A stretch of 64,000 nucleotides of DNA from Cognatundibacterium squillarum (GTDB lineage: Bacteria > Pseudomonadota > Gammaproteobacteria > Burkholderiales > Burkholderiaceae_D): the NCBI RefSeq assembly GCF_014652435.1, contig NZ_BMYU01000004.1, forward strand, positions 62,001 through 126,000. Reading direction: 5' to 3'. The number at the start of each line of letters is the position of its first letter. Within the stretch, counting starts at the first letter, position 1. The position numbers were made by a program, and so were the translations under genes. The notes under the pieces were generated by a model that was not told where the DNA came from, searched no databases, and saw only the letters and a program-made list of their open reading frames with translations. This document shows, piece by piece, positions 26,407 through 36,329 of this stretch.

Positions 26407-29120
26407 ATGTCGCCCGCCCCGATCCTGATACCTTACTCGGCAAATTGCAGCGCGAAGAAGAGCGTGCTGCACGCGGCCATCTGAAGATCTTTTTCGGTGC
26501 CTGTGCCGGCGTGGGAAAAACCTGCGCCATGCTGAGTGCAGCCCATGCGGAAAAAAACAATGGGCGCGATATTGTGATCGGGGTGATTGAAACACACGGG
26601 CGCAGGGAAACACAAAAACTGGCAGAAGGGTTGGAAACTCTGCCATTGCAGGCCATCCCGTATAAAGATAAAACTCTGCAGGAATTTGATCTGGATGCTG
26701 CGCTGAAACGACGGCCGCAACTGATACTGATGGATGAACTGGCACACAGCAATGTCAGCGGTTCACGTCACAGTAAACGCTGGCAGGATGTGGAAGAATT
26801 GCTGAGCGCAGGTATCAGCGTGTACACCACAATTAATGTGCAGCATCTGGAAACCCTGAATGATATCGTCGGGCAAATCACCGGCATACGTGTCTGGGAA
26901 ACCGTGCCTGACCGTATCTTCGATATGGCCGATGAAATCATGCTGGTGGATATTCCACCGGATGAATTGCTGCGACGCCTGCAGGAAGGTAAGGTTTATC
27001 TGGAACAGCAAGCACAGCGCGCCGCCAGACATTTTTTCCGCAAAGGCAATCTGATTGCGCTGCGTGAGCTGGCACTGCGCCGTACGGCTGATCAGGTGGA
27101 TGTGGCAATGCGCGACTACCGCGCAGATAAATCGATACAGCAAGTCTGGCAAGCCAAAGAACGCTTAATGCTGTGTGTCCCGCCCGGTACATCTGCGATG
27201 AAACTGGTGCGCAGCGCCGGCCGGCTGGCAGCGGGTTTGCGCGCCGACTGGATTGCCGTGTTTATTGAAGAAGATCAGCACGGCGAGCCGAATCGCAGTG
27301 AGCAACAACGTAAAGCCATGAAACTGGCAGCGGAACTGGGCGCGGAAACCACCACACTGGCGGGAGAAGACAGCGCAGGTTTATTACTGGCCTATGCCCG
27401 CAGCCGCAATGTTTCACGCCTCGTCGTAGCACGTGACAGTGCGCAAGGCATTCAGGCATTCTTACGAAACGGACACAGCGGACTGGCAGAAACACTGAGC
27501 AAGCGTGCGCATGATCTGGATATCATTCTGATTCACACCGAAGAAGAACAGTCAGGGAACACGGCAACACAACGCATACAACGCTGGCTGAATGACGACA
27601 GCCAGCCTGCACCTTTATCCAGCTATGGCTGGGCTGCACTGGCCTGCACCGGCGTGACTGCGCTGTGCGGCATCCTGATCCATTTTTTTGATCTGGCAAA
27701 TGTGGTGATGCTGTACCTGCTGGTGGTGGTACTGATTTCCGTACGGCTGGGGCGCAATCCCTCCTTATTTGCCTGTTTTCTGAGCGTGGCAAGTTTTGAT
27801 TTCTTCTTTGTGCCGCCCCGCTTTTCATTCAATGTTTCCGACAGCCAGTATCTGCTGACATTTTTTGTGATGCTGGCCGTGTCGCTGATCATCAGTCAGC
27901 TGACTGCCAGCCTGCGTACGCAAACCCGGATCGCTCATTACCGCGAAAGACGCACCAGTGCTTTGTACACCACCAGCAAAGCCTTGTCCGGCGCGCTGAT
28001 GTATGAACAGATTATTGAGATTGCACTGGAACATCTGACACCGGTGTTTCAGGCGCGTATCGCCATTCTGCTGCCGGACAGCCACGATGTTCTGCGTCAG
28101 CCGGTCAGCAGTGGTCAGCCGTCCCATGCAGCACTATTGCCCGACCCGGATCTCAGCGTGGCACAATGGGTGTACACCCATCATCAGGCTGCCGGACTGG
28201 GAACCGACACACTGCCCTCCGCGACTGCTTTGTATGTACCACTGCGTGCACCGATGCGCACCCGTGGTGTGCTGGCCATCGCGCCTGCACAGGATGGCGT
28301 GCCGTTTGCACCGGAACAGCAATTGCTGCTGGACACGTTTGCCGCACAGATCGCGCTGGCGCTGGAGCGTGTGCATTATGTGGAAGTCGCACAGGATGCG
28401 GTAGTCAGCATGGAAGCTGAACGCTTGCGTAACTCGCTGCTTTCCGCGGTATCGCATGATCTCCGCACGCCGCTGACCGCGATTGTGGGTCTGGCCAGCA
28501 CGCTGCAACAGGATCTGGCGGCGAGTCAGCGCGAGGAATTAAATAAAGCCTTACTGGAAGAATCGCTGCGCATGAACGGGCTGGTGGTGAATCTGCTGGA
28601 AATGGCGAGGCTGCAGTCCGGTAAAGTCACGCTGCAAAAACAATGGCAACCGGTGGAAGAAGTCATCGGCAGCGCCTTGCGTGCCAGCGGACAAGCATTG
28701 CGTGACTGCACAGTCCGCACCGTACTGCCACCGGACTTACCGCTAGTGGAACTGGATGCGGTACTGATCGAACGGGTGCTGTGTAACTTACTGGAAAACG
28801 CCGCGCGTTACGGCAACGGTACAATTGAAATACAGGCACAGACCGATGACAACATGCTGGTACTCAGCGTGTGTGACAACGGGCCGGGCTTACCGGCAGG
28901 CGTGGATATTTTTGAGAAGTTCACCCGCGGGCAACATGAGGCCGCCAGTCCCGGTGTTGGACTGGGTCTGGCGATTTGTGAGACCATCATGCGTGTGCAT
29001 CATGGCAGCATACGGGCAAGCAACCGTGAACAAGGCGGTGCCTGTCTGAGCATCATGCTGCCACTGGGCGAACATCCGCCGCTGCCGCCCTCCGCTGAAG
29101 AAGAGTTTGACTATGAGTGA
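26403..29120 (+). CDS. kdpD: Sensor histidine kinase KdpD
   Basis: A 905-aa potassium / turgor sensor. Domain order: N-terminal KdpD domain with Walker [10 protein letters not shown] (32-40), a universal-stress-like domain (about 250-375), four closely spaced membrane helices (about 405-500), a GAF-like domain (about 520-650), HisKA with His685 in [12 protein letters not shown], and the ATPase domain ([26 protein letters not shown]). All functional blocks are present. The ATG overlaps the kdpC stop. It phosphorylates KdpE, and it may also bind KdpC or KdpF directly as described for the family. Confidence 0.96.
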   Translation: MNVARPDPDTLLGKLQREEERAARGHLKIFFGACAGVGKTCAMLSAAHAEKNNGRDIVIGVIETHGRRETQKLAEGLETLPLQAIPYKDKTLQEFDLDAALKRRPQLILMDELAHSNVSGSRHSKRWQDVEELLSAGISVYTTINVQHLETLNDIVGQITGIRVWETVPDRIFDMADEIMLVDIPPDELLRRLQEGKVYLEQQAQRAARHFFRKGNLIALRELALRRTADQVDVAMRDYRADKSIQQVWQAKERLMLCVPPGTSAMKLVRSAGRLAAGLRADWIAVFIEEDQHGEPNRSEQQRKAMKLAAELGAETTTLAGEDSAGLLLAYARSRNVSRLVVARDSAQGIQAFLRNGHSGLAETLSKRAHDLDIILIHTEEEQSGNTATQRIQRWLNDDSQPAPLSSYGWAALACTGVTALCGILIHFFDLANVVMLYLLVVVLISVRLGRNPSLFACFLSVASFDFFFVPPRFSFNVSDSQYLLTFFVMLAVSLIISQLTASLRTQTRIAHYRERRTSALYTTSKALSGALMYEQIIEIALEHLTPVFQARIAILLPDSHDVLRQPVSSGQPSHAALLPDPDLSVAQWVYTHHQAAGLGTDTLPSATALYVPLRAPMRTRGVLAIAPAQDGVPFAPEQQLLLDTFAAQIALALERVHYVEVAQDAVVSMEAERLRNSLLSAVSHDLRTPLTAIVGLASTLQQDLAASQREELNKALLEESLRMNGLVVNLLEMARLQSGKVTLQKQWQPVEEVIGSALRASGQALRDCTVRTVLPPDLPLVELDAVLIERVLCNLLENAARYGNGTIEIQAQTDDNMLVLSVCDNGPGLPAGVDIFEKFTRGQHEAASPGVGLGLAICETIMRVHHGSIRASNREQGGACLSIMLPLGEHPPLPPSAEEEFDYE

Positions 29121-29805
29121 ATCCCGTCTGCACATCATCCTGATTGAAGATGAAAAGCAAATCCGCCGCTTTCTGAGCACCGCACTGGAAGCAGAAGGCA
29201 TGAGCGTATTTGAAAGCGATACTGCCAAACAAGGTTTGATACAGTGCGCAACCCGCAAACCGGATCTGGTGATTGCTGATCTGGGATTGCCGGATATGGA
29301 TGGCGTGCAGCTGATCCGCGAATTGCGCAGCTGGAGCCAGATTCCGGTGATCGTGCTGTCTGCGCGCACACAGGAAAGTGAAAAAGTCGCCGCGCTGGAT
29401 GCCGGTGCAGATGATTTCCTGACTAAGCCGTTTGGCGTAGCCGAACTGATGGCACGCATACGCGCACATTTGCGCCGCCGCCAGCCGGAATCCGCTCAGC
29501 AGGAATCGCTGTTTTGTATCGGAGATATTCAGATAGATTTCAGCCTGCGCACTATCCTTCGCAAAGGCGAAGCAGTACACCTTAGCCCGATTGAGTACCG
29601 CTTACTGACCACGCTGTGCCGGCATCCCGGTAAGGTACTCACCCATCAGCAATTGCTGAAAGAAGTCTGGGGACCGGGCAATCTGGAAAACGGACATTAT
29701 CTGCGTATTTATATGGCGAATCTGCGTCAGAAACTGGAAGATCAGCCGGCGCAGCCTGTGCATTTCATTACCGAAACCGGCGTGGGTTATCGTCTGGTGC
29801 TGTGA
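29113..29805 (+). CDS. kdpE: Response regulator KdpE
   Basis: A 230-aa OmpR-type regulator. Receiver residues Glu12/Asp13, phosphoacceptor Asp56 (VIADLGLPDMDG) and Lys in DDFLTKPFG are present, as is the winged-helix domain with YLRIYMANLRQKLE. The ATG at 29113 overlaps the end of kdpD by 8 bp; a TTG two codons earlier is a less likely start. It should activate the kdp promoter and, judging by similar upstream sequence, possibly the TorF-type porin gene. Confidence 0.95.
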   Translation: MSESRLHIILIEDEKQIRRFLSTALEAEGMSVFESDTAKQGLIQCATRKPDLVIADLGLPDMDGVQLIRELRSWSQIPVIVLSARTQESEKVAALDAGADDFLTKPFGVAELMARIRAHLRRRQPESAQQESLFCIGDIQIDFSLRTILRKGEAVHLSPIEYRLLTTLCRHPGKVLTHQQLLKEVWGPGNLENGHYLRIYMANLRQKLEDQPAQPVHFITETGVGYRLVL

Positions 29806-29849
29806 GCATCCCGCCTGCGCTCTGCACGAGCCGCCGGAAGGTCATTTTT

Positions 29850-29930
29850 GCCTCAAATGCGGACTTTCGCACAGCGATCCGGCGGTCGTCGGCAGAAAGT
29901 CCGGCTCTCCGTAAATCACGTTTGACGATT
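29850..29930 (+). repeat. Dispersed intergenic hairpin repeat, copy B
   Basis: The sequence from GCCTCAAATGCGG to TTTGACGATT matches copy A (inverted) and copy C. GGACTTTC and GAAAGTCC inside it form a stem around CGATCCGGCGGTCG. It lies 45 bp after kdpE and may double as a transcription-stopping or mRNA-stabilising hairpin. Confidence 0.65.
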
Positions 29931-30071
29931 TCAGCATAAATTCCTAGCGTGGCAGCACGCTGTTGCACTTCCGTCAGCAAAATACGCTACCCGGCACACA
30001 AAGCCACTGTGCTGCGCAAAACCGGATTAGGATGGCATGTCCGATCAATCAGCCAACTGCCGGAGACCCGT

Positions 30072-30755
30072 ATGAACCTGCACCGCCGCTATCTTTGCCT
30101 GAGCTTACTGTGCGCCGCCCACAGCGTAACGCTGGCTGCCCAGCCCGATCCCTTGTGGGAAAAAGTCGTGCAGCAATACAAAGCCACCGACAACTACGCT
30201 GCGAAAGAAATACGGCAGAACGTCACACTGGAAAAAGATCAGGAAACCCGTCACAGCATAATCCGCCTGCAGCTCAGCGGCTGGAAAGACACGACGCCGC
30301 AATACGAAATCGTCAGCATAGAACCGGCACCGAAAGAAAAGAAAAAACCAATGAATATGGATGCAATGCTGAAAGACGCTTATCAGCAAGTATTCAGCAC
30401 GGCAATGCAACCGAAACGCAGCGATAACGTCAGGCTCGGTGAACAGAACGCGACGCTGTTTGAACTGGATGAAGGTGCGCTGCAGAAAGTCAGCCTGCAA
30501 TTATGGGCGGAACCGGCGACCGGTAAAATCCTGCAGCTGAAATTGCAAGCCAGTATGCCAATGGCGTTTGAAGCCAGTATCAGCACCAGTTATCGCCCCG
30601 GCCCCGACGGTATGAGTTTCCCTGCGCAACGGAAAACCGCGTTTGAAATTCATATCCCGTTTAAAAAAGCCAAAGGCAGTTTTGATGAAACTCTGAGTCA
30701 GTGGGAAGCCCGCCCTGCCTCTGCGGGCAACACCGCCAAACCCGCTTCTCCGTAA
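30072..30755 (+). CDS. Exported protein of unknown function
   Basis: A 227-aa protein with a signal peptide (about 1-23, ending LAA/Q). The mature part is polar, predicted rich in beta strands, with a Lys-rich turn (PKEKKK) and a region on outer charge-alternating strands (RKTAFEIHIPFKKAKGSF). I do not recognise the family; the overall look is reminiscent of LolA-type lipoprotein-binding folds, but this is weak. The ATG at 30072 is preceded by GGAG. The gene is isolated and stands between two direct copies of the dispersed repeat. Confidence 0.7.
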   Translation: MNLHRRYLCLSLLCAAHSVTLAAQPDPLWEKVVQQYKATDNYAAKEIRQNVTLEKDQETRHSIIRLQLSGWKDTTPQYEIVSIEPAPKEKKKPMNMDAMLKDAYQQVFSTAMQPKRSDNVRLGEQNATLFELDEGALQKVSLQLWAEPATGKILQLKLQASMPMAFEASISTSYRPGPDGMSFPAQRKTAFEIHIPFKKAKGSFDETLSQWEARPASAGNTAKPASP

Positions 30756-30803
30756 GACATCCGCCGGTATTCCGCCGGTCATCGCGCTGCAGCAGCTGCT
30801 CTG

Positions 30804-30870
30804 GCCTGAAATGCGGACTTTCGCACAGCGATCCGGCGGTCGCCCGCAGAAAGTCCGGCTTTCCGGAAAT
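30804..30870 (+). repeat. Dispersed intergenic hairpin repeat, copy C
   Basis: Differs from copy B at only about 5 of 67 positions from GCCTGAAATGCGG to CCGGAAAT, and lies in the same orientation about 0.95 kb downstream. The GGACTTTC / GAAAGTCC stem is preserved. Confidence 0.7.
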
Positions 30871-30904
30871 GCCTGATGCAGACAGCTGCACAAGTATTAC
30901 ACCA

Positions 30905-31591
30905 TCACCACGGCAAAGTCTGTCCGTCGTAGCTGAAAAAACCACCGCTGTCGGCCGGTGTTTTTGAGCGGATCACGGATAACAGTTCCGCCGCGGCGAT
31001 TTCCGGTGCGCGCGCGGCATGACCACCTTTGAAGGGTGCGGACAACGCCGATTGCACGGTGCCCGGATGCAGGGCCAGCAGCACTTGTTGCGGACAATTG
31101 CGCTGCACTTCAATCGCCGCCGTTTTGACCAGCATGTTCAGCGCAGCTTTGGACGCGCGGTAACTGTACCAGCCACCAAGCCGGTTATCGCCTGTGCTGC
31201 CGACCTTTGCTGACAGAAATGCCATTCTGCCCTGCTGCTTATCCAGCAGCGGATGAAAATAGCGCAGCACCAGCGCGGGGCCAAAGGTATTGATCATAAA
31301 AGTTTGCTGCAATTGCGCCATGTGCAGATCGCCGAGTTTTTTCTCCGGCATTGCATCCGGTGTGTGCAGCACGCCTGCAGCATGAATAATCAGCTGAAAC
31401 GGTGCCTGATCCCGCAATGCCAGCGCTGCCTGCTGCACGCTGTTTTCATCGCAAAGATCCAGCGGCGGCGTGCTTTGACGTGACAATGTCACGACCTGTA
31501 CCTGCGCATCACGCAATTGCGCGGCGATTGCGCTGCCGATGGCACCGGAACCGCCTATCACCAGTGCGCGAGTCATCTGTCCGGCTGACAT
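30905..31591 (-). CDS. Short-chain dehydrogenase/reductase (CsgA/C-factor-like SDR)
   Basis: A 228-aa Rossmann-fold oxidoreductase. The nucleotide-binding motif is GGSGAIG (about 13-19), the NAG-equivalent motif is HAAG, and the catalytic set is Ser in FLSAKVG with Tyr and Lys in YSYRASK. The start at 31591 has AAGGAG upstream. The substrate is unknown. It is the last gene of the photolyase operon, 11 bp after the cryptochrome gene; SDRs of this type are frequent neighbours of photolyase genes in proteobacteria, with no defined shared role. Confidence 0.87.
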   Translation of the reverse strand: MSAGQMTRALVIGGSGAIGSAIAAQLRDAQVQVVTLSRQSTPPLDLCDENSVQQAALALRDQAPFQLIIHAAGVLHTPDAMPEKKLGDLHMAQLQQTFMINTFGPALVLRYFHPLLDKQQGRMAFLSAKVGSTGDNRLGGWYSYRASKAALNMLVKTAAIEVQRNCPQQVLLALHPGTVQSALSAPFKGGHAARAPEIAAAELLSVIRSKTPADSGGFFSYDGQTLPW

Positions 31592-31602
31592 CGTATTCTC
31601 CT

Positions 31603-33150
31603 TCAGAGTTGATCAAGATTGCTGCGGCACCACGCTGCGCGTAACTGCAGCGCGGTTTTATCTTCGTCTTTCATTTTCGCCAGTTGCGGATAAATCATGC
31701 CGAGACGCGGATTACGCGCAAACTGTTCGCGGTGACGCAGGAAAAAATCCCAGTACATCGCATTGAACGGGCAGGCCTTTTCGCCGGTTTTCTGTTTGCG
31801 ATCGTAAGCGCAGCCTTTGCAGTAATCGCTCATTTTGTGGATGTAGGCGGATGTCGATACATACGGCTTTGTTGCCAGCAAACCGCCATCGGCGAACTGA
31901 CTCATGCCCAGCGTGTTTGGCAATTCCACCCATTCAAACGCATCGATATAAATTCCCAGATACCACTGATGCAATTCCTGCGGGTCCAGTCCGGCCAGCA
32001 AGGCGAAATTACCAATCACCATCAGGCGCTGAATGTGATGTGCGTGTGCATGCTGCAATGAAGCCTGTATCGATTGCGACAGACAGCGCATGCCGGTCTG
32101 ACTATTCCAGAACCACGACGGCAACGATTGCGCATGCTGTAAGGCATTCTGCTGCGCGTAATCCGGCATCGCAGCCCAGTAGATGCCACGCACGTATTCG
32201 CGCCAGCCCAGAATCTGACGGATAAATCCTTCTGCGGATGCGATCGGTACCACCCCGCGTTGCCATGCATCCTCGGCTGCACGCACCACTTCCAGCGGAT
32301 GCAGCATTTTCACATTCAGTGCAAACGAGAGTAAGGAATGGAATAAACGCGGTGCAGCGCTGTGCATTGCATCCTGAAACTGTCCGAAATGCGGGAGTAC
32401 TCCGCGAATAAAAAAGTCCAGTTGCTGTAAGGCTTCTTCGCGATCCAACGGCCAGCGGAAACGCTGCGCCGACGGCTCACCGAAACTCTTCACACCGGCC
32501 GCCTGAATTTCTTCCCAGAGCACACGGTGATCATGCACGGGACGGCGATCAGGCGGTTCTGCCGGTGTGCCACGCCATGCCTCGCGGTTATCATGATCGA
32601 AATTCCACTGGCCGCCAGCCGGCTGATTTCCATCCATCAGCACCTGATGCTTAGCCCGCATTTGCCGGTAAAAGGTTTCCATCAGCCAGCGCTGACGCTG
32701 ACTGAATAAGCGTTGTGCATCGTCGCGTGCACTCAGAAAATGTGCGCTGTCGTCGGCACTGGTTTGTATGCCCTCTTTCTCAAAGTCCGCTGCAATCTGC
32801 TGCAATTGCTGATCCAGCCGCCACTCGTCCGGCAACTGATAGCTGAACTTTTCTATCCGGTATTGCTGACACAATTGCTGCAGATTGGCGGCAATGTTGT
32901 GCTGATTTCCGCATTCGCTGATTTTGAAATACCGGACTTTATGCCGGCGAGCGGCCAGTTGCTGTGCCAGTCTGCGCATTCCGGCAAAAATCGCGATGAT
33001 TTTCTGCGCGTGGTGCAGTACGTAATCGGTTTCCTGACGTACTTCCATCATCACGATCAGCACTTCCGGGTCCGGTGTCTGAAACCACGGATGTTCAGGG
33101 TTCAGCTGATCGCCCAGAACCAGTCGCAGATGGCGTATGGTCTCACTCAT
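31603..33150 (-). CDS. Iron-sulfur bacterial cryptochrome/photolyase (PhrB/CryB type)
   Basis: A 515-aa flavoprotein of the FeS-BCP group, whose members repair (6-4) photoproducts or act as cryptochromes. The N-terminal photolyase-related domain begins LRLVLGDQLN. The C-terminal helical FAD domain includes QILGWREYVRGIYW. Four Cys residues in the positions expected for the [4Fe-4S] cluster are visible: GMRC, YCKGC (two) and KACPFN. The ATG at 33150 overlaps the upstream stop (ATGA) and begins the usual [15 protein letters not shown]; a longer frame to 33168 is not supported. It probably works in DNA repair with the two paralogues beside it. Confidence 0.9.
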   Translation of the reverse strand: MSETIRHLRLVLGDQLNPEHPWFQTPDPEVLIVMMEVRQETDYVLHHAQKIIAIFAGMRRLAQQLAARRHKVRYFKISECGNQHNIAANLQQLCQQYRIEKFSYQLPDEWRLDQQLQQIAADFEKEGIQTSADDSAHFLSARDDAQRLFSQRQRWLMETFYRQMRAKHQVLMDGNQPAGGQWNFDHDNREAWRGTPAEPPDRRPVHDHRVLWEEIQAAGVKSFGEPSAQRFRWPLDREEALQQLDFFIRGVLPHFGQFQDAMHSAAPRLFHSLLSFALNVKMLHPLEVVRAAEDAWQRGVVPIASAEGFIRQILGWREYVRGIYWAAMPDYAQQNALQHAQSLPSWFWNSQTGMRCLSQSIQASLQHAHAHHIQRLMVIGNFALLAGLDPQELHQWYLGIYIDAFEWVELPNTLGMSQFADGGLLATKPYVSTSAYIHKMSDYCKGCAYDRKQKTGEKACPFNAMYWDFFLRHREQFARNPRLGMIYPQLAKMKDEDKTALQLRAAWCRSNLDQL

Positions 33151-34463
33151 GCCGCAGTCCCCCAGCAACGCCGGTAGTCGCCTTCGCTGTCATATTGTTT
33201 AATCTGGCGCCGGATATCAAACCGTCGTCCGCCACGCGGATCGGTGCCATGTCCGGAAATGTATAACCAGTTGCCCTGATTGCTGAACACATCAAAATCC
33301 AGCAATTGCGCCTCAAACCATGCCGCACCGGCGCGCCAGTCGCCCTGCATTTCATGCAGCCAGTAACTGGCCACGATTTGCCGCATACGGTTTGATAAGT
33401 AACCGGTCAGCCGCAATTCACGCATGCCAGCATCAACCAGATCACAGCCTGTATTGCCGCTGGTCCAGCGCTGCCACGCTTCAGCATCGTGCTGTGCCGG
33501 GCCGTGAAATTCGGCTGCCAGTCCTTGCTTACGATACAAAAGACCGCCGTATTGCCTGTGTAAAAAACGGAAGTAATCCCGCCATAACAATTCAAACCAG
33601 TGCCAGTAAGTGCTTTTGTTTTCGCCATGTTGTTGTTCGGCTGCGCGGATCATTTGCATGGCACGGCGCGGCGACAGTGCGCCACAGGCCAGCCACGGTG
33701 ACCATTTGCTGGAAAAATCCAGCCCCTGCAAAGCGTTGCGCGTCGTTTCATAGGTATGGGTTAAACCTTTTTGCGCATACCGGTCCAGATGCTGCAATGC
33801 CGCTGTTTCACCGCCCTGCCAGTGCGGATGCGTCAAAGGAAAAGAGCTGTACTGCTGGCGTTCGGCGATTTCAGGACTGACAGAAATATCCGGTATGACA
33901 GACCGTGCCTGCCAAAACGCTACACCTTCCGGCAATGGCGGTAACTGGCCGGGTGCTGGCAAGGGTGCTGATTCGCGAATCGCCGCATTTTCCAGTTGCC
34001 GACGGAAATGCGTGAATACCGGCGGCAAATCCTTTGCATCAAACGGTAACTGATGCGGCAACAGCAAACTGCTGTGCCAGACCGTGTTCAGCGTGACTCC
34101 CTGTTGCTGCAATACAGGCTGCAATGCCGCGAGCTGTTGCTCCTCTTCCGGCGCAGCTAAGTCTTCCGTCGATACTGCACGGATTTTCGCCGCTGCACAC
34201 AATTCAGGAATCACAGATTCCGGCTTTCCGTGCAACACCAGTAGATCACTGCCTTTTGCACGCAAAGCTTGCTGCAATGCCTGTACATTTTGTGCAAGCC
34301 AGTGCAAACGCAAATCGCTGTAACGGGCATGACCCCAGCACGTCTCCGGATTTTCCGGCCAGAAAAAGACCGGCAGCAAATCCGTGCTCTGCTGCAGCGC
34401 CCGCATCAGCACAGCATGATCATGCAAACGTAAATCCTGACGGAACCATAACAGTGTTGTCAT
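33147..34463 (-). CDS. Cryptochrome DASH / photolyase
   Basis: A 438-aa member of the cryptochrome-DASH branch. The N-terminal alpha/beta domain ([14 protein letters not shown]) binds an antenna cofactor, and the C-terminal FAD domain carries DASH-typical segments [32 protein letters not shown] and [24 protein letters not shown] proteins repair cyclobutane dimers mainly in single-stranded DNA and some have signalling roles. The ATG at 34463 has a strong GGAGG and overlaps the DUF2256 stop. It overlaps the next gene as well, so the run is translationally coupled. Confidence 0.9.
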   Translation of the reverse strand: MTTLLWFRQDLRLHDHAVLMRALQQSTDLLPVFFWPENPETCWGHARYSDLRLHWLAQNVQALQQALRAKGSDLLVLHGKPESVIPELCAAAKIRAVSTEDLAAPEEEQQLAALQPVLQQQGVTLNTVWHSSLLLPHQLPFDAKDLPPVFTHFRRQLENAAIRESAPLPAPGQLPPLPEGVAFWQARSVIPDISVSPEIAERQQYSSFPLTHPHWQGGETAALQHLDRYAQKGLTHTYETTRNALQGLDFSSKWSPWLACGALSPRRAMQMIRAAEQQHGENKSTYWHWFELLWRDYFRFLHRQYGGLLYRKQGLAAEFHGPAQHDAEAWQRWTSGNTGCDLVDAGMRELRLTGYLSNRMRQIVASYWLHEMQGDWRAGAAWFEAQLLDFDVFSNQGNWLYISGHGTDPRGGRRFDIRRQIKQYDSEGDYRRCWGTAA

Positions 34464-34618
34464 ACGCCCTCCTTGATGCTTACACCCTGACGACGGCAAC
34501 GTTCGGAGCAATAACGCACTTGCTCCCAGTCCCGTTCCCATTTTTTACGCCAGCTAAACGGCAGTCCGCAGCTGACGCAGACTTTGGTCGGTAACTCTGA
34601 TTTTTTCCGCATCTTCAT
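34460..34618 (-). CDS. DUF2256 small zinc-ribbon-like protein
   Basis: A 52-aa basic protein too short for many gene callers. Two Cys pairs, VCVSCG (14 and 17) and YCSERC (37 and 41), suggest one zinc site; [12 protein letters not shown] is the family's conserved stretch. DUF2256 genes are regularly found beside cryptochrome/photolyase genes, but no function is known. The ATG at 34618 could also be one at 34612. Its TGA overlaps the DASH ATG, so the two are co-translated; it could be a partner or a DNA-binding helper. Confidence 0.85.
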   Translation of the reverse strand: MKMRKKSELPTKVCVSCGLPFSWRKKWERDWEQVRYCSERCRRQGVSIKEGV

Positions 34619-34660
34619 AGCATGAATCTGTTTTTTAATATTTCAGTTAACTGGTTTTAT

Positions 34661-36196
34661 TTATTCGAACAGAGAAGCCTGTACTTTTTCCGGTAAAGCC
34701 TTACGGGATTGGCGTTTTGGTTTGTCTGTGCGGCTGGCACGGGAACCGTGTTTTTCAATGACCGCTGCTTTTGCACTACGGACTTCCGGCTGTCCGCGCA
34801 CTGCAAATAAGCGCTGTTTTGCAAGACGTGTCGCCTGCTCCAGCTCCACCGGTGGCTGCGGTAATTCCTGCCCTGGCGTGAAGCCGAGTTGTTGCTGCAT
34901 CAATGGCGGCATTTTCCACGGCTCAAACAACCAGGAGTCCGGTACTTTGCGCATCGCGGGCAGCCAGCGGCGCACAAACTTGCCATGCGGATCATGATCG
35001 CGCGCCTGTTTCAGCGGATTGTAAATACGCGGCACATTCATACCGGTCGTACCGGATTGCATCTGCATCTGACTCCAGTGTATCCCCGGCTCGTAATCCA
35101 CAAACTGCGTCGCCAGCCAGCAGCCAACATCGCGCCAGTGCAGCCAGAGCGGGTAAGCCGCGACGGAGACCAGCATCGCGCGCATACGGAAATTCAGCCA
35201 GCCGGTTTCGCGCAGCGTCGCAACGCAGGCATCCACCAGCGGCCAGCCGGTTCGCCCCGCTTTCAGCAACGCAAAATATTCCGCGTTCCAGTCACTCTCA
35301 CGCAGACCGGTGTAACCACGGTGCATGGGCAAAAACTCAATTTCCGGTTCGCTTTCCAGCTTTTGTATGAAATGGCAATGCCAGTAAAGGCGGCTCTGAA
35401 ACGCATTCAAACCGTTACGCTGCCGGCTTTCATGTTCCGGTATGTTCAGCAACAGCTGGCGTACACGCTGCACGGTTTCGCGCATGCTGATGCAGCCATA
35501 GCTCAGATAAGGAGAGATGCGCGAACAGGCAGTCGGTGCAGACAAAGGCGAAGAAATTCCGCCACGGTATTGCGTGCAGCGATCTTCCGCGAAAGTGTTC
35601 AGTACTTGCAAGCCCAGCTGACGACCGCCGCGTTGCCGTAACGGAGGATCGGGCTGGTGCAAATCGAGATCCGCTGCAGCAGGCACCTGCACATCAAACG
35701 GCAATTTTTGCCATTGCAATTGTTCGGGCAATGTCTGCAAAGGCTTTGCCATTTCAGCTTCCCATGCGCTCTGCCAGCGGTTTCTGTCACGCAATCCGCG
35801 TACTACACCAAACTGACGGTACTCTTCCCAGCGTATTTTTTTTTCGCGACACCATGCAGCAACATTACGGTCACGCTGATACGTCCAGCCATTGCCGGTT
35901 TCTTCATGGGAATGCATCGTGTGGAATGGCGAGTGCTCATAAATCGCATTCAGTACGCTGATCATGTCGCCGTGCAGAATCAGCAGCTGTCCGCCCATTG
36001 CACGCAATGCTGCGTACAAAGAGCGCAGACTTTCAACGATAAAGTGATAGTGCGATGCAGCCATGTCCGGCTGCTGCCACAAATCCGGCTCAATGACATA
36101 CAGACAGGCAACAGGCCCCTGTGCCGCTGCAGCAGACAAGGCCGCATGATCCTGCCAGCGTAAATCGCGTTTAAACCAGACCAGTGAATAGCTCAT
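34661..36196 (-). CDS. Photolyase-family FAD-binding protein with basic C-terminal tail
   Basis: A 511-aa member of the cryptochrome/photolyase family, distinct from the two downstream. The N-terminal domain begins SYSLVWFKRDLRWQDHAAL. The FAD domain has SRISPYLSYGCISMRE, GRTGWPLVDACVATLRETGW, and QMQSGTTGMNVPRIYNPLKQ. The last 50 residues are rich in Lys and Arg (TDKPKRQSRK), beyond the catalytic fold, and may aid DNA binding. The ATG at 36196 matches the family start; the frame extends upstream into the neighbouring terminator and is not used. It is the first gene of the five-gene operon ending with the SDR. Whether it is a cyclobutane-dimer photolyase or a cryptochrome cannot be settled by reading. 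Confidence 0.87.
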   Translation of the reverse strand: MSYSLVWFKRDLRWQDHAALSAAAAQGPVACLYVIEPDLWQQPDMAASHYHFIVESLRSLYAALRAMGGQLLILHGDMISVLNAIYEHSPFHTMHSHEETGNGWTYQRDRNVAAWCREKKIRWEEYRQFGVVRGLRDRNRWQSAWEAEMAKPLQTLPEQLQWQKLPFDVQVPAAADLDLHQPDPPLRQRGGRQLGLQVLNTFAEDRCTQYRGGISSPLSAPTACSRISPYLSYGCISMRETVQRVRQLLLNIPEHESRQRNGLNAFQSRLYWHCHFIQKLESEPEIEFLPMHRGYTGLRESDWNAEYFALLKAGRTGWPLVDACVATLRETGWLNFRMRAMLVSVAAYPLWLHWRDVGCWLATQFVDYEPGIHWSQMQMQSGTTGMNVPRIYNPLKQARDHDPHGKFVRRWLPAMRKVPDSWLFEPWKMPPLMQQQLGFTPGQELPQPPVELEQATRLAKQRLFAVRGQPEVRSAKAAVIEKHGSRASRTDKPKRQSRKALPEKVQASLFE

Positions 36197-36273
36197 GTGA
36201 ATAAGCTGCTTGCTGTCAACAGGCTGCATTCTGGCATGACTGTAAAAATGCTGCAGACAGGCTCTGAAAATAC

Positions 36274-36297
36274 AAAAGCCGGCATGAGCCGGCTTTT
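36274..36297 (-). terminator. Terminator after the carbonic anhydrase gene
   Basis: AAAAGCCGGC and GCCGGCTTTT with an ATGA loop, A/T-rich on both sides, 33 bp beyond the stop. It separates the anhydrase gene from the photolyase operon. Confidence 0.8.
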
Positions 36298-36329
36298 TCA
36301 TCGCATGCTAAAAAATTATCCGTCTGCAC

